This document shows positions 37,115 to 45,425 of a stretch of 64,000 bases of DNA, piece after piece. The stretch is from contig NZ_FOQY01000021.1 of NCBI RefSeq assembly GCF_900113865.1, forward strand, positions 81,360-145,359, written 5' to 3'. Numbering within the stretch: position 1 is the first letter of the stretch; each line of letters starts with the position of its first letter. Below the pieces are notes generated by a model. The model had not been told where the DNA came from, ran no database searches, and saw only the letters and a program-made list of their open reading frames with translations. The position numbers were made by a program, and so were the translations under genes. The stretch is from Streptosporangium canum. GTDB lineage: Bacteria; Actinomycetota; Actinomycetes; Streptosporangiales; Streptosporangiaceae.

Positions 37115-37191
37115 CGGCACCTCCCGGCCGGACGCGGCGCGGGGCGGGCGACGCCGACGGCCGTCGCGGCGCGAATGACGAGATCATGCAT
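37111..37191 (-). pseudogene. 5' remnant of an amidohydrolase gene
   Basis: A 26-codon frame MHDLVIRAATAVGVARPAPR... matches the usual N-terminus of D-aminoacylase-like amidohydrolases (MHDLVIRGATVVDG in intact members, recalled). It keeps GGAG 6 nt before its ATG, but ends in TGA overlapping the P450 ATG. An internal deletion probably removed the rest. It may now act as a coupling leader ORF. Confidence 0.55.
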
Positions 37192-37254
37192 GGTCAGCTC
37201 CGGAACCTCGGGGGACTGCGGGGCGTTCGCGTCAGGTCACGGCGGAGCCTTCCA

Positions 37255-38388
37255 TCAGGCGAGCACTCCCGCCGCGCGCAGCTTGGCGGCGGCCTCGTCG
37301 GACAGTCCCCAGGAGGACAGGTCCGCCAGCCGGGTCGCGGGGGAGAGGTCCTGCCCGGCCGCGCCGAGCAGGCGCGGCGCGGGCGCGGGCTGCCGGACGC
37401 CGCCGACCTCGACGAACGCGCCGCGGGCCCTGTTGTGCGGGTGGTCGGCGGCCTCGGCCATGTCCAGCACGGGGGAGACGCACGCGTCCGAACCCTCGAA
37501 TACCGCCTCCCACTCGGCGCGGGTCCTGGACCTGAACGCCTCGGCCAGCCGCTCGCGCAGCGCGGGCCACTGGGACCTGTCGCCCCGGTCGGGCAGGTCC
37601 TCCAGGCCCATCAGCGTGACCATCTCCGTCCAGAACTGCGGCTCCAGCGCGCCGACCGCGAGGAACTTGCCGTCGGCGGTCTCGTAGGTGTCGTACATGG
37701 GCGCGCCGGTGTCGAGCAGGTTGGTCCCGCGCGGGCCCCAGAAGCCGCTCTGGACCCCGTGGTAGAACATGGCGAACAGCGTCGCCGCCCCGTCGACCAT
37801 GGCCGCGTCGATCACCCTGCCCTCGCCGGTCCGCTCCCGTTCGATGAGCGCCAGCAGCACGCCGTACGCCAGCATGAGGCCGCCGCCGGCGAAGTCGCCG
37901 AGGATGTTGATCGGCGGGGTGGGCCGGTCGCCCTCGCGGCCCAGCATCGACAGGACGCCGGAGATCGCGATGTAGTCGATGTCGTGCCCGGCGGTCGGCG
38001 CCAGCGGGCCCTCCTGGCCCCAGCCGGTCATCCGCCCGTAGACCAGGCGCGGGTTGACCTCGTGCAGGTCGGCGGGGCCGATGCCGAGCCGCTCGGCGAC
38101 CCCCGGCCGGAAGACCTCGATGACCACGTCCGCGTTCCTGGCCAGCTCCTTGAACGCGGCCACGCCCTCGGGTGACTTCAGGTCCAGGCCGACCGTCCGC
38201 TTGCCCCGGTCCATCACGTCGGCGCGCGGCTTGTCCCCCGCCGCGGTGACGGCGCCGACGCGCTCGACCCGCAGCACCTCCGCGCCGTGGTCGGCCAGCA
38301 TCATCCCGGCGAACGGCCCGGGGGCCAGGCCGGCCAGCTCAAGCACGCGGACTCCGGCCAGCGGGCCCTTCCTGGTCACGCGCTCCAT
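37255..38388 (-). CDS. mcr: CaiB/BaiF CoA transferase family, alpha-methylacyl-CoA racemase
   Basis: 377 residues. VRVLELAGLAPGPFAGMMLA and the AMVDGAATL segment match bacterial MCR/AMACR, which epimerises (2R)- to (2S)-methylacyl-CoA so that branched chains and sterol side chains can enter beta-oxidation. The catalytic His is in AGHDIDY and an Asp in the ADGKFL-containing half. The second of two close ATGs was chosen, 6 nt after GAGGAG. First gene of the operon with the P450. Confidence 0.88.
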   Translation of the reverse strand: MERVTRKGPLAGVRVLELAGLAPGPFAGMMLADHGAEVLRVERVGAVTAAGDKPRADVMDRGKRTVGLDLKSPEGVAAFKELARNADVVIEVFRPGVAERLGIGPADLHEVNPRLVYGRMTGWGQEGPLAPTAGHDIDYIAISGVLSMLGREGDRPTPPINILGDFAGGGLMLAYGVLLALIERERTGEGRVIDAAMVDGAATLFAMFYHGVQSGFWGPRGTNLLDTGAPMYDTYETADGKFLAVGALEPQFWTEMVTLMGLEDLPDRGDRSQWPALRERLAEAFRSRTRAEWEAVFEGSDACVSPVLDMAEAADHPHNRARGAFVEVGGVRQPAPAPRLLGAAGQDLSPATRLADLSSWGLSDEAAAKLRAAGVLA

Positions 38389-38438
38389 CGACATCTCCTC
38401 GGGTGCGGTCTCGACTCTAGCCGGGCACGGCTCACACA

Positions 38439-38452
38439 AACAAGCGCTTGGT
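38439..38452. promoter_or_regulatory. KstR2-like TetR operator upstream of mcr
   Basis: AACAAGCGCTTGGT fits the AnCAAGnnCTTGnT consensus reported for KstR2, the TetR repressor of late sterol-ring genes (recalled). It lies 50 bp before the mcr start. Confidence 0.5.
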
Positions 38453-38588
38453 AACAAGCGGCCTTCCCTCGAGCCAAGTAGAACAACATTCGGCTTTCTG
38501 TGGCAAGACATCCGGCATGGGGCCGCGTGGCGCTTGGGTGTTATGGGAAACTTGCGCGTTATCTGAATGGGGACCTAGGGGTTGCGCG

Positions 38589-40184
38589 ATGACATATCCG
38601 CACAGTGAACGGATGGTCGCTGGGCGTTACCGACTGCTGCGGGAGCTCGGCCGGGGCGGCATGGGCGTGGTGTGGGAGGGATACGACACGCTCCTGGACC
38701 GGCCGGTCGCGGTCAAGGAGGTGCTGCTCCCGCCGAACCTCGCCCCGGCCGAGCACGAGCGCCAGCTGACCCGCACTTCGCGAGAGGCCAGGACCGCGGC
38801 CCGGCTCAACCACCGGGGCATCGTGGCGGTCTACGACGTGGCCGAGCAGGACGGCCGCCCTTGGATCATCATGGAGCTCGTCAGGGCCCGCGGCCTGGAC
38901 GAGGCCGGTCCGCTCCCGGTCCAGCAGGTCGCCGACATCGGCCGCCAGGTGCTGTCGGCGCTCCAGGCGGCCCACGAGGCGGGAATCCTGCACCGTGACG
39001 TCAAGCCCAGCAACATCCTGCTCGCCCCCGACGGCCGGGCCGTGCTGACCGACTTCGGCATCGCGACCGTGGAGGGCGACACCTCGCTGACCCAGACCGG
39101 CATGGTCACGGGCTCGCCCAGCTTCCTGCCGCCGGAACGCGCCACGGCCGACGCGGCGGGCCCCTGGTCCGACCTGTGGGCGCTCGGCGCCACCCTCTAC
39201 GCCGCGCTGCTGGGCCACGGCCCCTTCGAGCGCACCACCGCCATCGCCACCCTCGGCGCCCTCCTCACCGAGGAGCCCGACTTCAGCCGGGTGCCCCCCG
39301 CGATGCGGGAGGTGCTCGAGGGCATGCTCCAACGCGACCCCGCCCACCGGCTGACCCTCCAGCAGGCCGACGCGCTCCTGGCGGAGGTGGGCGGCGACCC
39401 CGCGGCGGCGCCCCGCCGTACCGAACGGCACCGCAGGCGGGACGCGCCCACCTCGGCGATGCCCGCCCCGCGGCGCAGGCGGGACCGCGGCCGCGGCCGG
39501 ATCCCGCTGATCGTGGCCGCCGTGGTGGTCCTGGCCGGCGGGGGAGCGGCGGCGGCCGTGGCGATGACGCAGTCAGAGCCGCCGAGTCCCCCGCAGGCCG
39601 GCCCGGTCTCGGACACCTCCACCGTCGACGCCGTGGCCACCGCGACCGAGCCGCCGAGCGAGTCCCCCACCCCCAGGCCGTCGAGGAGCCGTACCGCCGT
39701 CGCGGAGGGGCAGCAGTGGAGGCAGTGGCAGGCCAAGCCCCCGGAGAACTGGTCCATCCGGTATCCGGCCGGCTGGAAGGGCGACTGGGCCGCCGAGACG
39801 GGCTACACCCAGTGGCTGCGCCGCGATGGAGGCGCGCACATGTCGGTGGAGGCGCTCCCCGGCCCCCACGACAGCCTGGAGTCACTCCAGGAGACCGTCA
39901 GGACCGACGCGGCGCAGTGGAGCGAGATCGACGCCGACGACGTCACGCGCGTCCCCCTGGCCTACGGCACCGGCCTCCAGTGGGAGTTCACCTGGACGAT
40001 GAAGGACAGCGGCGGCGTGCCGTGGGCCCGTCCCGGAATGACCTACCACGAGATCCGCCGGTTCATCGGGGTCGGCGACACGGTCATGGTGCTGAGCTGG
40101 ACCACCGCCGAAGCCGAGTGGAAGAGCCAGCTGAACAGCATGAACCAGGTCTTCAAGAGCTTCCAGCCGCGCGGGGGCGAGTGA
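38589..40184 (+). CDS. serine/threonine protein kinase, PknB-like with sensor domain
   Basis: A 531-residue Hanks-type kinase. Catalytic domain residues 14-265: G-loop LGRGGMGVVWEG, Lys 43 in VAVKE, HRDVKPSN 135-142, DFG 155-157. A basic juxtamembrane region precedes one helix (about 305-326), then a Pro/Ser/Thr linker and an extracytoplasmic domain (about 375-531) that is not PASTA; it resembles lipoprotein-like beta domains. Start ATG with AGGGG upstream. The signal sensed is unknown. Confidence 0.93.
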   Translation: MTYPHSERMVAGRYRLLRELGRGGMGVVWEGYDTLLDRPVAVKEVLLPPNLAPAEHERQLTRTSREARTAARLNHRGIVAVYDVAEQDGRPWIIMELVRARGLDEAGPLPVQQVADIGRQVLSALQAAHEAGILHRDVKPSNILLAPDGRAVLTDFGIATVEGDTSLTQTGMVTGSPSFLPPERATADAAGPWSDLWALGATLYAALLGHGPFERTTAIATLGALLTEEPDFSRVPPAMREVLEGMLQRDPAHRLTLQQADALLAEVGGDPAAAPRRTERHRRRDAPTSAMPAPRRRRDRGRGRIPLIVAAVVVLAGGGAAAAVAMTQSEPPSPPQAGPVSDTSTVDAVATATEPPSESPTPRPSRSRTAVAEGQQWRQWQAKPPENWSIRYPAGWKGDWAAETGYTQWLRRDGGAHMSVEALPGPHDSLESLQETVRTDAAQWSEIDADDVTRVPLAYGTGLQWEFTWTMKDSGGVPWARPGMTYHEIRRFIGVGDTVMVLSWTTAEAEWKSQLNSMNQVFKSFQPRGGE

Positions 40185-40185
40185 G

Positions 40186-41166
40186 GTGACATGGAGGGTG
40201 CTGGCGCTGCCGCCGCTTCCCGGGGAGGCGCTGCGCGGTCTGCTCGGGCCGCTGGGCGAGCGGGTCGAGGTGTCCGTCCCGGCCCGCCGCGACCGGGAGG
40301 CCCTGCTCGCCGCCCTGCCGGAGGCCGAGATCGTGGTCGGCGACTGGAGCGGCGGGCTCGCGCTGGACGCCGAGGCCGTCCTCGCCGCCCCGCGCCTGGC
40401 GTTCGTGCAGCAGCCCTCGGTGGGCGTGGACGGCCACGACCTCGGCGCGCTGGCCGCCGCCGGAGTGCCGCTGGCCAACACCGCGGGAGTGAGCGCCATC
40501 GCGGTGGCCGAGTGGTGCTTCGCCGCCGCGCTCGCGCTGTCGAGGCGGCTGCTCGACGCCGACGCCGCGGTCCGCGCGGGCGGCTGGCCCCAGCTCGACC
40601 TCGGCCCCAGGGAGCTGTACGGCTCGCGGGTGGGCATCGTCGGCTTCGGCCCGATCGGCGAGGCGTGCGCCCGGATGTTCGACGGCTACGGCTGCGAGGT
40701 GTCCTACTGGACGCGGCGCCCCCGCGAGGTGCCCTACGCCTACCAGGAGCTGGAGGCGCTGGTCGCCGGCTCCGACGTGCTCGTGGCGGTGATCGCCCTG
40801 TCGGAGGAGACCCGGGGCCTGATCGACCCGTCCCGGATGCCCGCGGGATCGCTGCTGGTCAACGCCGCCCGCGGGGGAGTGGTGGACCAGGCGGCGCTGC
40901 TGTCGGCCCTGGAGTCCGGGCACCTGGGCGGTGCCGCGCTGGACGTTTTCGAGACCGAGCCGCCGCCGCCCGGAGACCCGCTGCGCCACAGCGCCCGGGT
41001 GCTGCTGTCGCCGCACGTGGCCGGGGTGACCCCGCAGTCCACCGGCCGCCTGGTCCGGTGCGTGCTGGACAACCTGCGGGCCGCGGTGGAGGGACGTCCG
41101 GTGGCCAACGTGCTCAACGGGGTGGACCCGGTGGTCCGGCGTCGCCCCGAGGACGGAGGTCCGTAG
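40186..41166 (+). CDS. D-isomer specific 2-hydroxyacid dehydrogenase
   Basis: A 326-residue NAD(P)-dependent dehydrogenase. The dinucleotide-binding motif is VGIVGFGPIGEACA (about residues 146-159). Catalytic Arg lies in LVNAARGGVVDQ, Glu in DVFETEPPP, His in LLSPHVAG. GTG starts one base after the kinase stop, so it is likely translated with it. Substrate unknown. Confidence 0.9.
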   Translation: MTWRVLALPPLPGEALRGLLGPLGERVEVSVPARRDREALLAALPEAEIVVGDWSGGLALDAEAVLAAPRLAFVQQPSVGVDGHDLGALAAAGVPLANTAGVSAIAVAEWCFAAALALSRRLLDADAAVRAGGWPQLDLGPRELYGSRVGIVGFGPIGEACARMFDGYGCEVSYWTRRPREVPYAYQELEALVAGSDVLVAVIALSEETRGLIDPSRMPAGSLLVNAARGGVVDQAALLSALESGHLGGAALDVFETEPPPPGDPLRHSARVLLSPHVAGVTPQSTGRLVRCVLDNLRAAVEGRPVANVLNGVDPVVRRRPEDGGP

Positions 41167-41184
41167 AGTTTTCGCGCGTTTAAC

Positions 41185-41209
41185 GTGTCCCGTCTGGCTC
41201 GCGGGACAC
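41185..41209 (+). terminator. hairpin after the hydroxyacid dehydrogenase
   Basis: GTGTCCCG and CGGGACAC pair around a 9-nt loop, 18 bp after the stop. Confidence 0.55.
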
Positions 41210-41238
41210 CCGGGATATAACGTGCGAGGGGCGATCTT

Positions 41239-41244
41239 TACTAT
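41239..41244 (+). promoter_or_regulatory. -10 box of the tmsAB operon
   Basis: TACTAT fits TANNNT, 24 nt before the tmsA start. No clear -35. Confidence 0.4.
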
Positions 41245-41268
41245 GAAGGGCTCTGGGGGTGAGGTCCT

Positions 41269-42636
41269 GTGCAACAGATGACACAGATGTCGGCGCATCG
41301 GCGCGCCGTCGAGCAGATCAGGGAGTCCTACGCCGCGATTCCCGAGGACGCGGTGCCCCGGCTGGCCAAGGCCACGACCAACCTGTTCCGCTTCCGGGAC
41401 GGCGCTTCCGGAGCGAAGCTGTCGGCCCGGGACCTGGACCAGGTCATCGAGGTGGATCCGGTCACCATGACCGCCGAGGTCCAGGGGATGACCACCTACG
41501 AGCACCTGGTGGACGCCACACTCGCGCACGGGCTGATGCCCTACGTCGTGCCGCAGCTCAAGACGATCACGCTGGGCGGCGCGGTGACCGGGCTGGGCAT
41601 CGAGTCCACCAGCTTCCGCGACGGGCTGCCGCACGAGTCGGTCGAGGAGTTGGAGATCCTCACCGGCGACGGCCGGATCGTCGTGGCACGGGACGACAAC
41701 GAACATCGCGAGCTGTTCCGTGCCTTTCCCAACTCCTACGGCACGCTCGGTTACGCGCTCCGGATCCGGATCAAGCTCAAGCCCGTCCAGCCGTACGTCC
41801 GGCTGACCCACATCCCGTTCGGCGACGCCGACAAGTGCATGATCGCCATGAAGGAGATCTGCGAGCGCGGCGAGCACGAGGGCGAGCCGGTCGACTTCGT
41901 GGACGGCACGTTCTTCGGTCCCGGCGAGCTCTACGTGACCGTCGGCCGGTTCGCCGAACGCGCGCCCTACCTGTCTGACTACACCGGCATGCGCATCTAC
42001 TACCGGTCGATCCAGACCAGGACCCGCGACTGGCTGAGCATCCGCGACTACCTGTGGCGCTGGGACACCGACTGGTTCTGGTGCTCGCGCGCCTTCGGCG
42101 TGCAGGGGGCGCTGGTGCGCTCGCTCATGCCGCGCAAGTGGATGCGCTCCGACGTCTACCGCAGGCTCGTCGGCCTCGACCGCAAGTACGGTGTGATCGC
42201 CCGGGTGGACCGGTGGCGGGGCCAGCCCGTCCAGGAATCGGTCATCCAGGACATCGAGGTGCCCGTCGAGCGAGGTGCGGAGTTCCTGGACTTCTTCCAC
42301 GACAGAGTCGGCATGACGCCGGTGTGGATGTGCCCGCTGAAGTCCACCGGCGAATGGCCGCTCTACCCGCTGGAGCCCGGACGGCTCTACGTCAACTTCG
42401 GCTTCTGGGGCACAGTCCCCCTGCCCCGGGGCCAGTTCGACGGGTACTACAACCGTCTCATCGAGAACAAGGTGCACGAGCTCGACGGGCACAAGTCGCT
42501 GTACTCGACGTCCTTCTACTCCCGAGACGAGTTCTGGCGGTTTTATAACGGAATCGCCTACTGGCCAGTCAAACGGGCATACGACGCGGGTGGCCGGTTG
42601 CTCGACCTCTACGACAAGTGTGTGCGGGGGCGTTAG
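41269..42636 (+). CDS. tmsA: FAD-binding oxidoreductase, 10-methyl fatty acid synthesis (TmsA/BfaA-like)
   Basis: 455 residues with a PCMH-type FAD domain: MTTYEHLVDATLAHGLMPYV, TITLGGAVTGLGIESTSFRD (20-residue landmark) and GTLGYALRIRIKLKP. In mycobacteria TmsA/BfaA reduces the 10-methylene group made by TmsB to the 10-methyl branch of tuberculostearic acid. The pairing with the methyltransferase 12 bp downstream supports this. GTG start with GAGG upstream. Streptosporangiaceae membranes contain 10-methyl C17/C18 acids. Confidence 0.85.
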   Translation: MQQMTQMSAHRRAVEQIRESYAAIPEDAVPRLAKATTNLFRFRDGASGAKLSARDLDQVIEVDPVTMTAEVQGMTTYEHLVDATLAHGLMPYVVPQLKTITLGGAVTGLGIESTSFRDGLPHESVEELEILTGDGRIVVARDDNEHRELFRAFPNSYGTLGYALRIRIKLKPVQPYVRLTHIPFGDADKCMIAMKEICERGEHEGEPVDFVDGTFFGPGELYVTVGRFAERAPYLSDYTGMRIYYRSIQTRTRDWLSIRDYLWRWDTDWFWCSRAFGVQGALVRSLMPRKWMRSDVYRRLVGLDRKYGVIARVDRWRGQPVQESVIQDIEVPVERGAEFLDFFHDRVGMTPVWMCPLKSTGEWPLYPLEPGRLYVNFGFWGTVPLPRGQFDGYYNRLIENKVHELDGHKSLYSTSFYSRDEFWRFYNGIAYWPVKRAYDAGGRLLDLYDKCVRGR

Positions 42637-42648
42637 GAGGTTGATTCT

Positions 42649-43908
42649 GTGAAACTCGCAGAAATCTTCGAAAAGGTCATAGGGCCCGAGGCGGACATCC
42701 GGTTCGCCGCCTATGACGGCAGCAAGGCCGGTCCGCCGAGTGCGGACATCAGCATCGAGGTGAAGTCCCCGGCCGCGGTGGCCTACCTGGCGCAGGCCCC
42801 TGGGGAGCTCGGTCTCGCCAGGGCCTACGTGTCCGGCCATCTCGACGTCCAGGGCGACATGTACAACCTGCTGTCGCGGATGTGGTCGCTCACCATCAAC
42901 GACATCCCGACGAGCGAGAAGCTCGCCGCCATCCGCGCTCTCGGCATCAAGCCCCTGCTGATGCGGGTGCCGCCGCCTCCCCAGGAAGTACGGCGCAGCA
43001 TGCTGGCCAAGATGGGCAGCAGGCACGCCAAGCAGCGCGACGCCGAGGCGATCCACCATCACTACGACGTCTCCAACAGGTTCTACGAGTGGGTGCTCGG
43101 CCCGTCCATGGCCTACACCTGTGCGGTCTTCCCCAGCGAGGAGTCCACGCTGGAGGAGGCGCAGCACGCCAAGTTCGACCTGGTCGCCAAGAAGCTGGGT
43201 CTCAAGCCCGGGATGCGGCTGCTGGACGTGGGCTGCGGCTGGGGCGGCATGGTCATGCACGCGGCCCGCGAGTACGGCGTGAAGGGGCTGGGGGTCACCC
43301 TCTCCCGGCAGCAGGCCGAGTGGGCGCAGAAGGCCATCGCCGAGGAGGGGCTGGGCGACCTGGCCGAGGTCCGCCACATGGACTACCGGGACGTCAAGGA
43401 GAGCGGCTTCGACGCCGTCAGCTCGATCGGCCTGACCGAGCACATCGGCAAGGAACAGCTGCCGTTCTACTTCCGGTTCCTGTACGACAAGCTCACCCCC
43501 GGCGGCCGGATCCTCAACCACTGCATCACCCGGCCGACCGGCACCGAGAAGACCATCAACGCCGGCGGCTTCATCAACCGCTACGTCTTCCCCGACGGGG
43601 AGCTGGAGTCGGTCGGCTACCTGGCCCGGCAGATGGAGGACCTCGGTTTCGAGATCCGCCACGAGGAGAACCTGCGCGAGCACTACGCCCAGACTCTCCG
43701 CTACTGGTGCGCCAACCTCGACGAGCACTGGGACGAGGCGGTCGAGGAGGTCGGTCAGGGCACGGCCAGGGTCTGGCGACTCTACATGGCCGGCTGCGTG
43801 GTCGGCTTCGAACGCAACAAGATCCAGCTTCACCAGATCCTCGGTGTGAAGCTCGACTCCCAGGGCGCGGCCCACATGCCGCTGCGCCCCTCCGTCGACT
43901 GGCCCTGA
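42649..43908 (+). CDS. tmsB: SAM-dependent fatty acid methyltransferase (TmsB/BfaB-like)
   Basis: A 419-residue member of the cyclopropane/mycolic acid synthase family. SAM-binding motif RLLDVGCGWGGMVMHAA, bicarbonate/active-site region IHHHYDVSNRFYEWVLG, and SIGLTEHIGKEQ. It methylenates oleoyl chains at C10 in membrane phospholipid. The N-terminal 100 residues precede the methyltransferase core as in TmsB. GTG start after AGGAGG. Confidence 0.88.
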   Translation: MKLAEIFEKVIGPEADIRFAAYDGSKAGPPSADISIEVKSPAAVAYLAQAPGELGLARAYVSGHLDVQGDMYNLLSRMWSLTINDIPTSEKLAAIRALGIKPLLMRVPPPPQEVRRSMLAKMGSRHAKQRDAEAIHHHYDVSNRFYEWVLGPSMAYTCAVFPSEESTLEEAQHAKFDLVAKKLGLKPGMRLLDVGCGWGGMVMHAAREYGVKGLGVTLSRQQAEWAQKAIAEEGLGDLAEVRHMDYRDVKESGFDAVSSIGLTEHIGKEQLPFYFRFLYDKLTPGGRILNHCITRPTGTEKTINAGGFINRYVFPDGELESVGYLARQMEDLGFEIRHEENLREHYAQTLRYWCANLDEHWDEAVEEVGQGTARVWRLYMAGCVVGFERNKIQLHQILGVKLDSQGAAHMPLRPSVDWP

Positions 43909-43922
43909 TCCTCACCCGGTAA

Positions 43923-43956
43923 TACGGCCCGCGCCCTTCACGGGACGCGGGCCGTA
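43923..43956. terminator. bidirectional terminator between tmsB and the binding-protein gene
   Basis: TACGGCCCGCG and CGCGGGCCGTA form a perfect 11-bp stem, extended by CCC/GGG inside. It lies 15 bp after tmsB and overlaps the last codons of the convergent gene. Confidence 0.75.
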
Positions 43957-45425
43957 CCGTCGGGACCTCCGGGAAGAGTACCGTTCTCCGAGGTCAGTTC
44001 GGAGAAGGTGACCTTTCCGTCGGAGAAGAGCCGCAGGACCGGGATGGCCTTGTTGACGGGGTTGCCCCTCTTGTCGAAGGAGATCCACCCGCTGGCGGCG
44101 GGAACGGTGAAGGGCGCGCTCGTCAGCAGGTTCGCGACGGCGCTCGCCGTGGGGCGGGTCGTGCCCTGCGCGGCGAAGATGTCCACCACCTTGATGGCGG
44201 TCAGCATCGCGTCATGGTGCATGATGGCCTGCCCGTCGTCGAGTGACTCCCCGGGGAACTTGGCGCCGAAGCTGTCGGTGCCCCGCCTGAAGCGGCCAGC
44301 TGTCGCCGGCTGGACGGCCTCGGGGTAGCGGTCCCAGGCCGCGGGGTGGGCCAGCGCCGTGTAGTAGACCTCCAGATTGGCCCGGGGGTCGTCCCAGATC
44401 GGCTCCGGCTGGGACCGGTTGAGGTTGCTGGCGTCGTCACCGGTGATGACGGTGATCTTCTGATCGACGCACGTCCGGCGGGTCAGCGCCCGCAGGAAGG
44501 GCGGCAGGTTCTGCCAGCGCCCGGCGAAGAAGACCACGTTCGCGCCGCTGTTGCAGATCCGCTCCGGCATCTGCCCGAGCACCGTGTCCGCGCTGTCGAG
44601 GGAGGAGCTGTAGGTCAGCGAGACGTCCAGCAGGCGGCTTTCCTCGTGCGCCGGGCTGACGACGTCGGCGAAGGCGGAGGTGAAGGACGCGGCGAGGGTG
44701 CTGGTGTAGGAGTCGCTCCCGTCCTCGTCCTGCACCAGGACCGCGGTGACGGCGCCGCGCTCCTTGATGAAGTGCGCGATGGCCCTGGCCTGGGCGCTGT
44801 TGGGAGGGGACACCCGGACCATGGTGGCCTTGTCGGCCAGCTTGTCGGAGGTGATGACGGCGCCCACCATGGCGATCTGGGTCGCCGCGAGCGCGTCGAT
44901 CGCCTTCTCCGTCCCCGCGACGCTCGAACCCAGCCCGGTGACCGCCACCAGGTGCTCCTGCCCCGCCTCCTTCTCCTTCAGCTCGCCCACCGCGGCCCGC
45001 CAGGCGTCGGCGTCTCCGGAGGAGTCGGCGAGCAGGAGCTGCACGTTCGGCACGCTCGCGTCGCCCTCGTTGTGGTTGCTCCAGTACTGGGCCAGGTAGG
45101 CCCCTTGCAGGGCGTGCCGGATGGACTCGGTGCTCTGCGTGCTCGTCGGACTGACCACCGGGTCCATCGGCAGCATCACCGCGATGCTCACGTAGGGCGT
45201 GCCCTGCCCGCGCACCCACTCGTTCTCCCGGCGGATCAGATCCGCGACGGGGGACAGGTTCGCGGGGTAGCGGCCGGATCCGTCGGTGACCCGGGGACGC
45301 GGGCGGAGGACGAGGAACAGCCCTGCGCCCAGGGCGCCGGCGAGCAGCACGCAGAGCAGTCCGAACCAGAAGGGATGGACCTTCCGGAACGGTGCGCGCC
45401 TGTCGAAACCGCGCTGCTCACTCAT
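43938..45425 (-). CDS. membrane-tethered type I periplasmic-binding-fold protein
   Basis: 495 residues: an 18-residue basic cytoplasmic tip, one helix (about 19-40), then an extracellular two-lobe domain of the branched-chain amino acid/ANF-receptor type (VSIAVMLPMDP, HALQGAYLAQYW, LLLADSSGDAD, VAVTGLGSS, AMVGAVITSDKLAD). It lacks a lipobox and no transporter permease is near. Its ATG overlaps the end of the ATPase gene by 8 bp. More likely a receptor-like sensor than a transporter subunit (inference). Confidence 0.8.
   Translation of the reverse strand: MSEQRGFDRRAPFRKVHPFWFGLLCVLLAGALGAGLFLVLRPRPRVTDGSGRYPANLSPVADLIRRENEWVRGQGTPYVSIAVMLPMDPVVSPTSTQSTESIRHALQGAYLAQYWSNHNEGDASVPNVQLLLADSSGDADAWRAAVGELKEKEAGQEHLVAVTGLGSSVAGTEKAIDALAATQIAMVGAVITSDKLADKATMVRVSPPNSAQARAIAHFIKERGAVTAVLVQDEDGSDSYTSTLAASFTSAFADVVSPAHEESRLLDVSLTYSSSLDSADTVLGQMPERICNSGANVVFFAGRWQNLPPFLRALTRRTCVDQKITVITGDDASNLNRSQPEPIWDDPRANLEVYYTALAHPAAWDRYPEAVQPATAGRFRRGTDSFGAKFPGESLDDGQAIMHHDAMLTAIKVVDIFAAQGTTRPTASAVANLLTSAPFTVPAASGWISFDKRGNPVNKAIPVLRLFSDGKVTFSELTSENGTLPGGPDGTARVP

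Noticed and set aside
40153..43875. A 1240-codon open frame on the minus strand across the kinase, dehydrogenase and tmsAB
   Set aside because: It is antisense to four clear genes with full motif sets. In GC-rich DNA the reverse frame of a high-GC3 gene stays open; the translation matches no family and has no initiation site.
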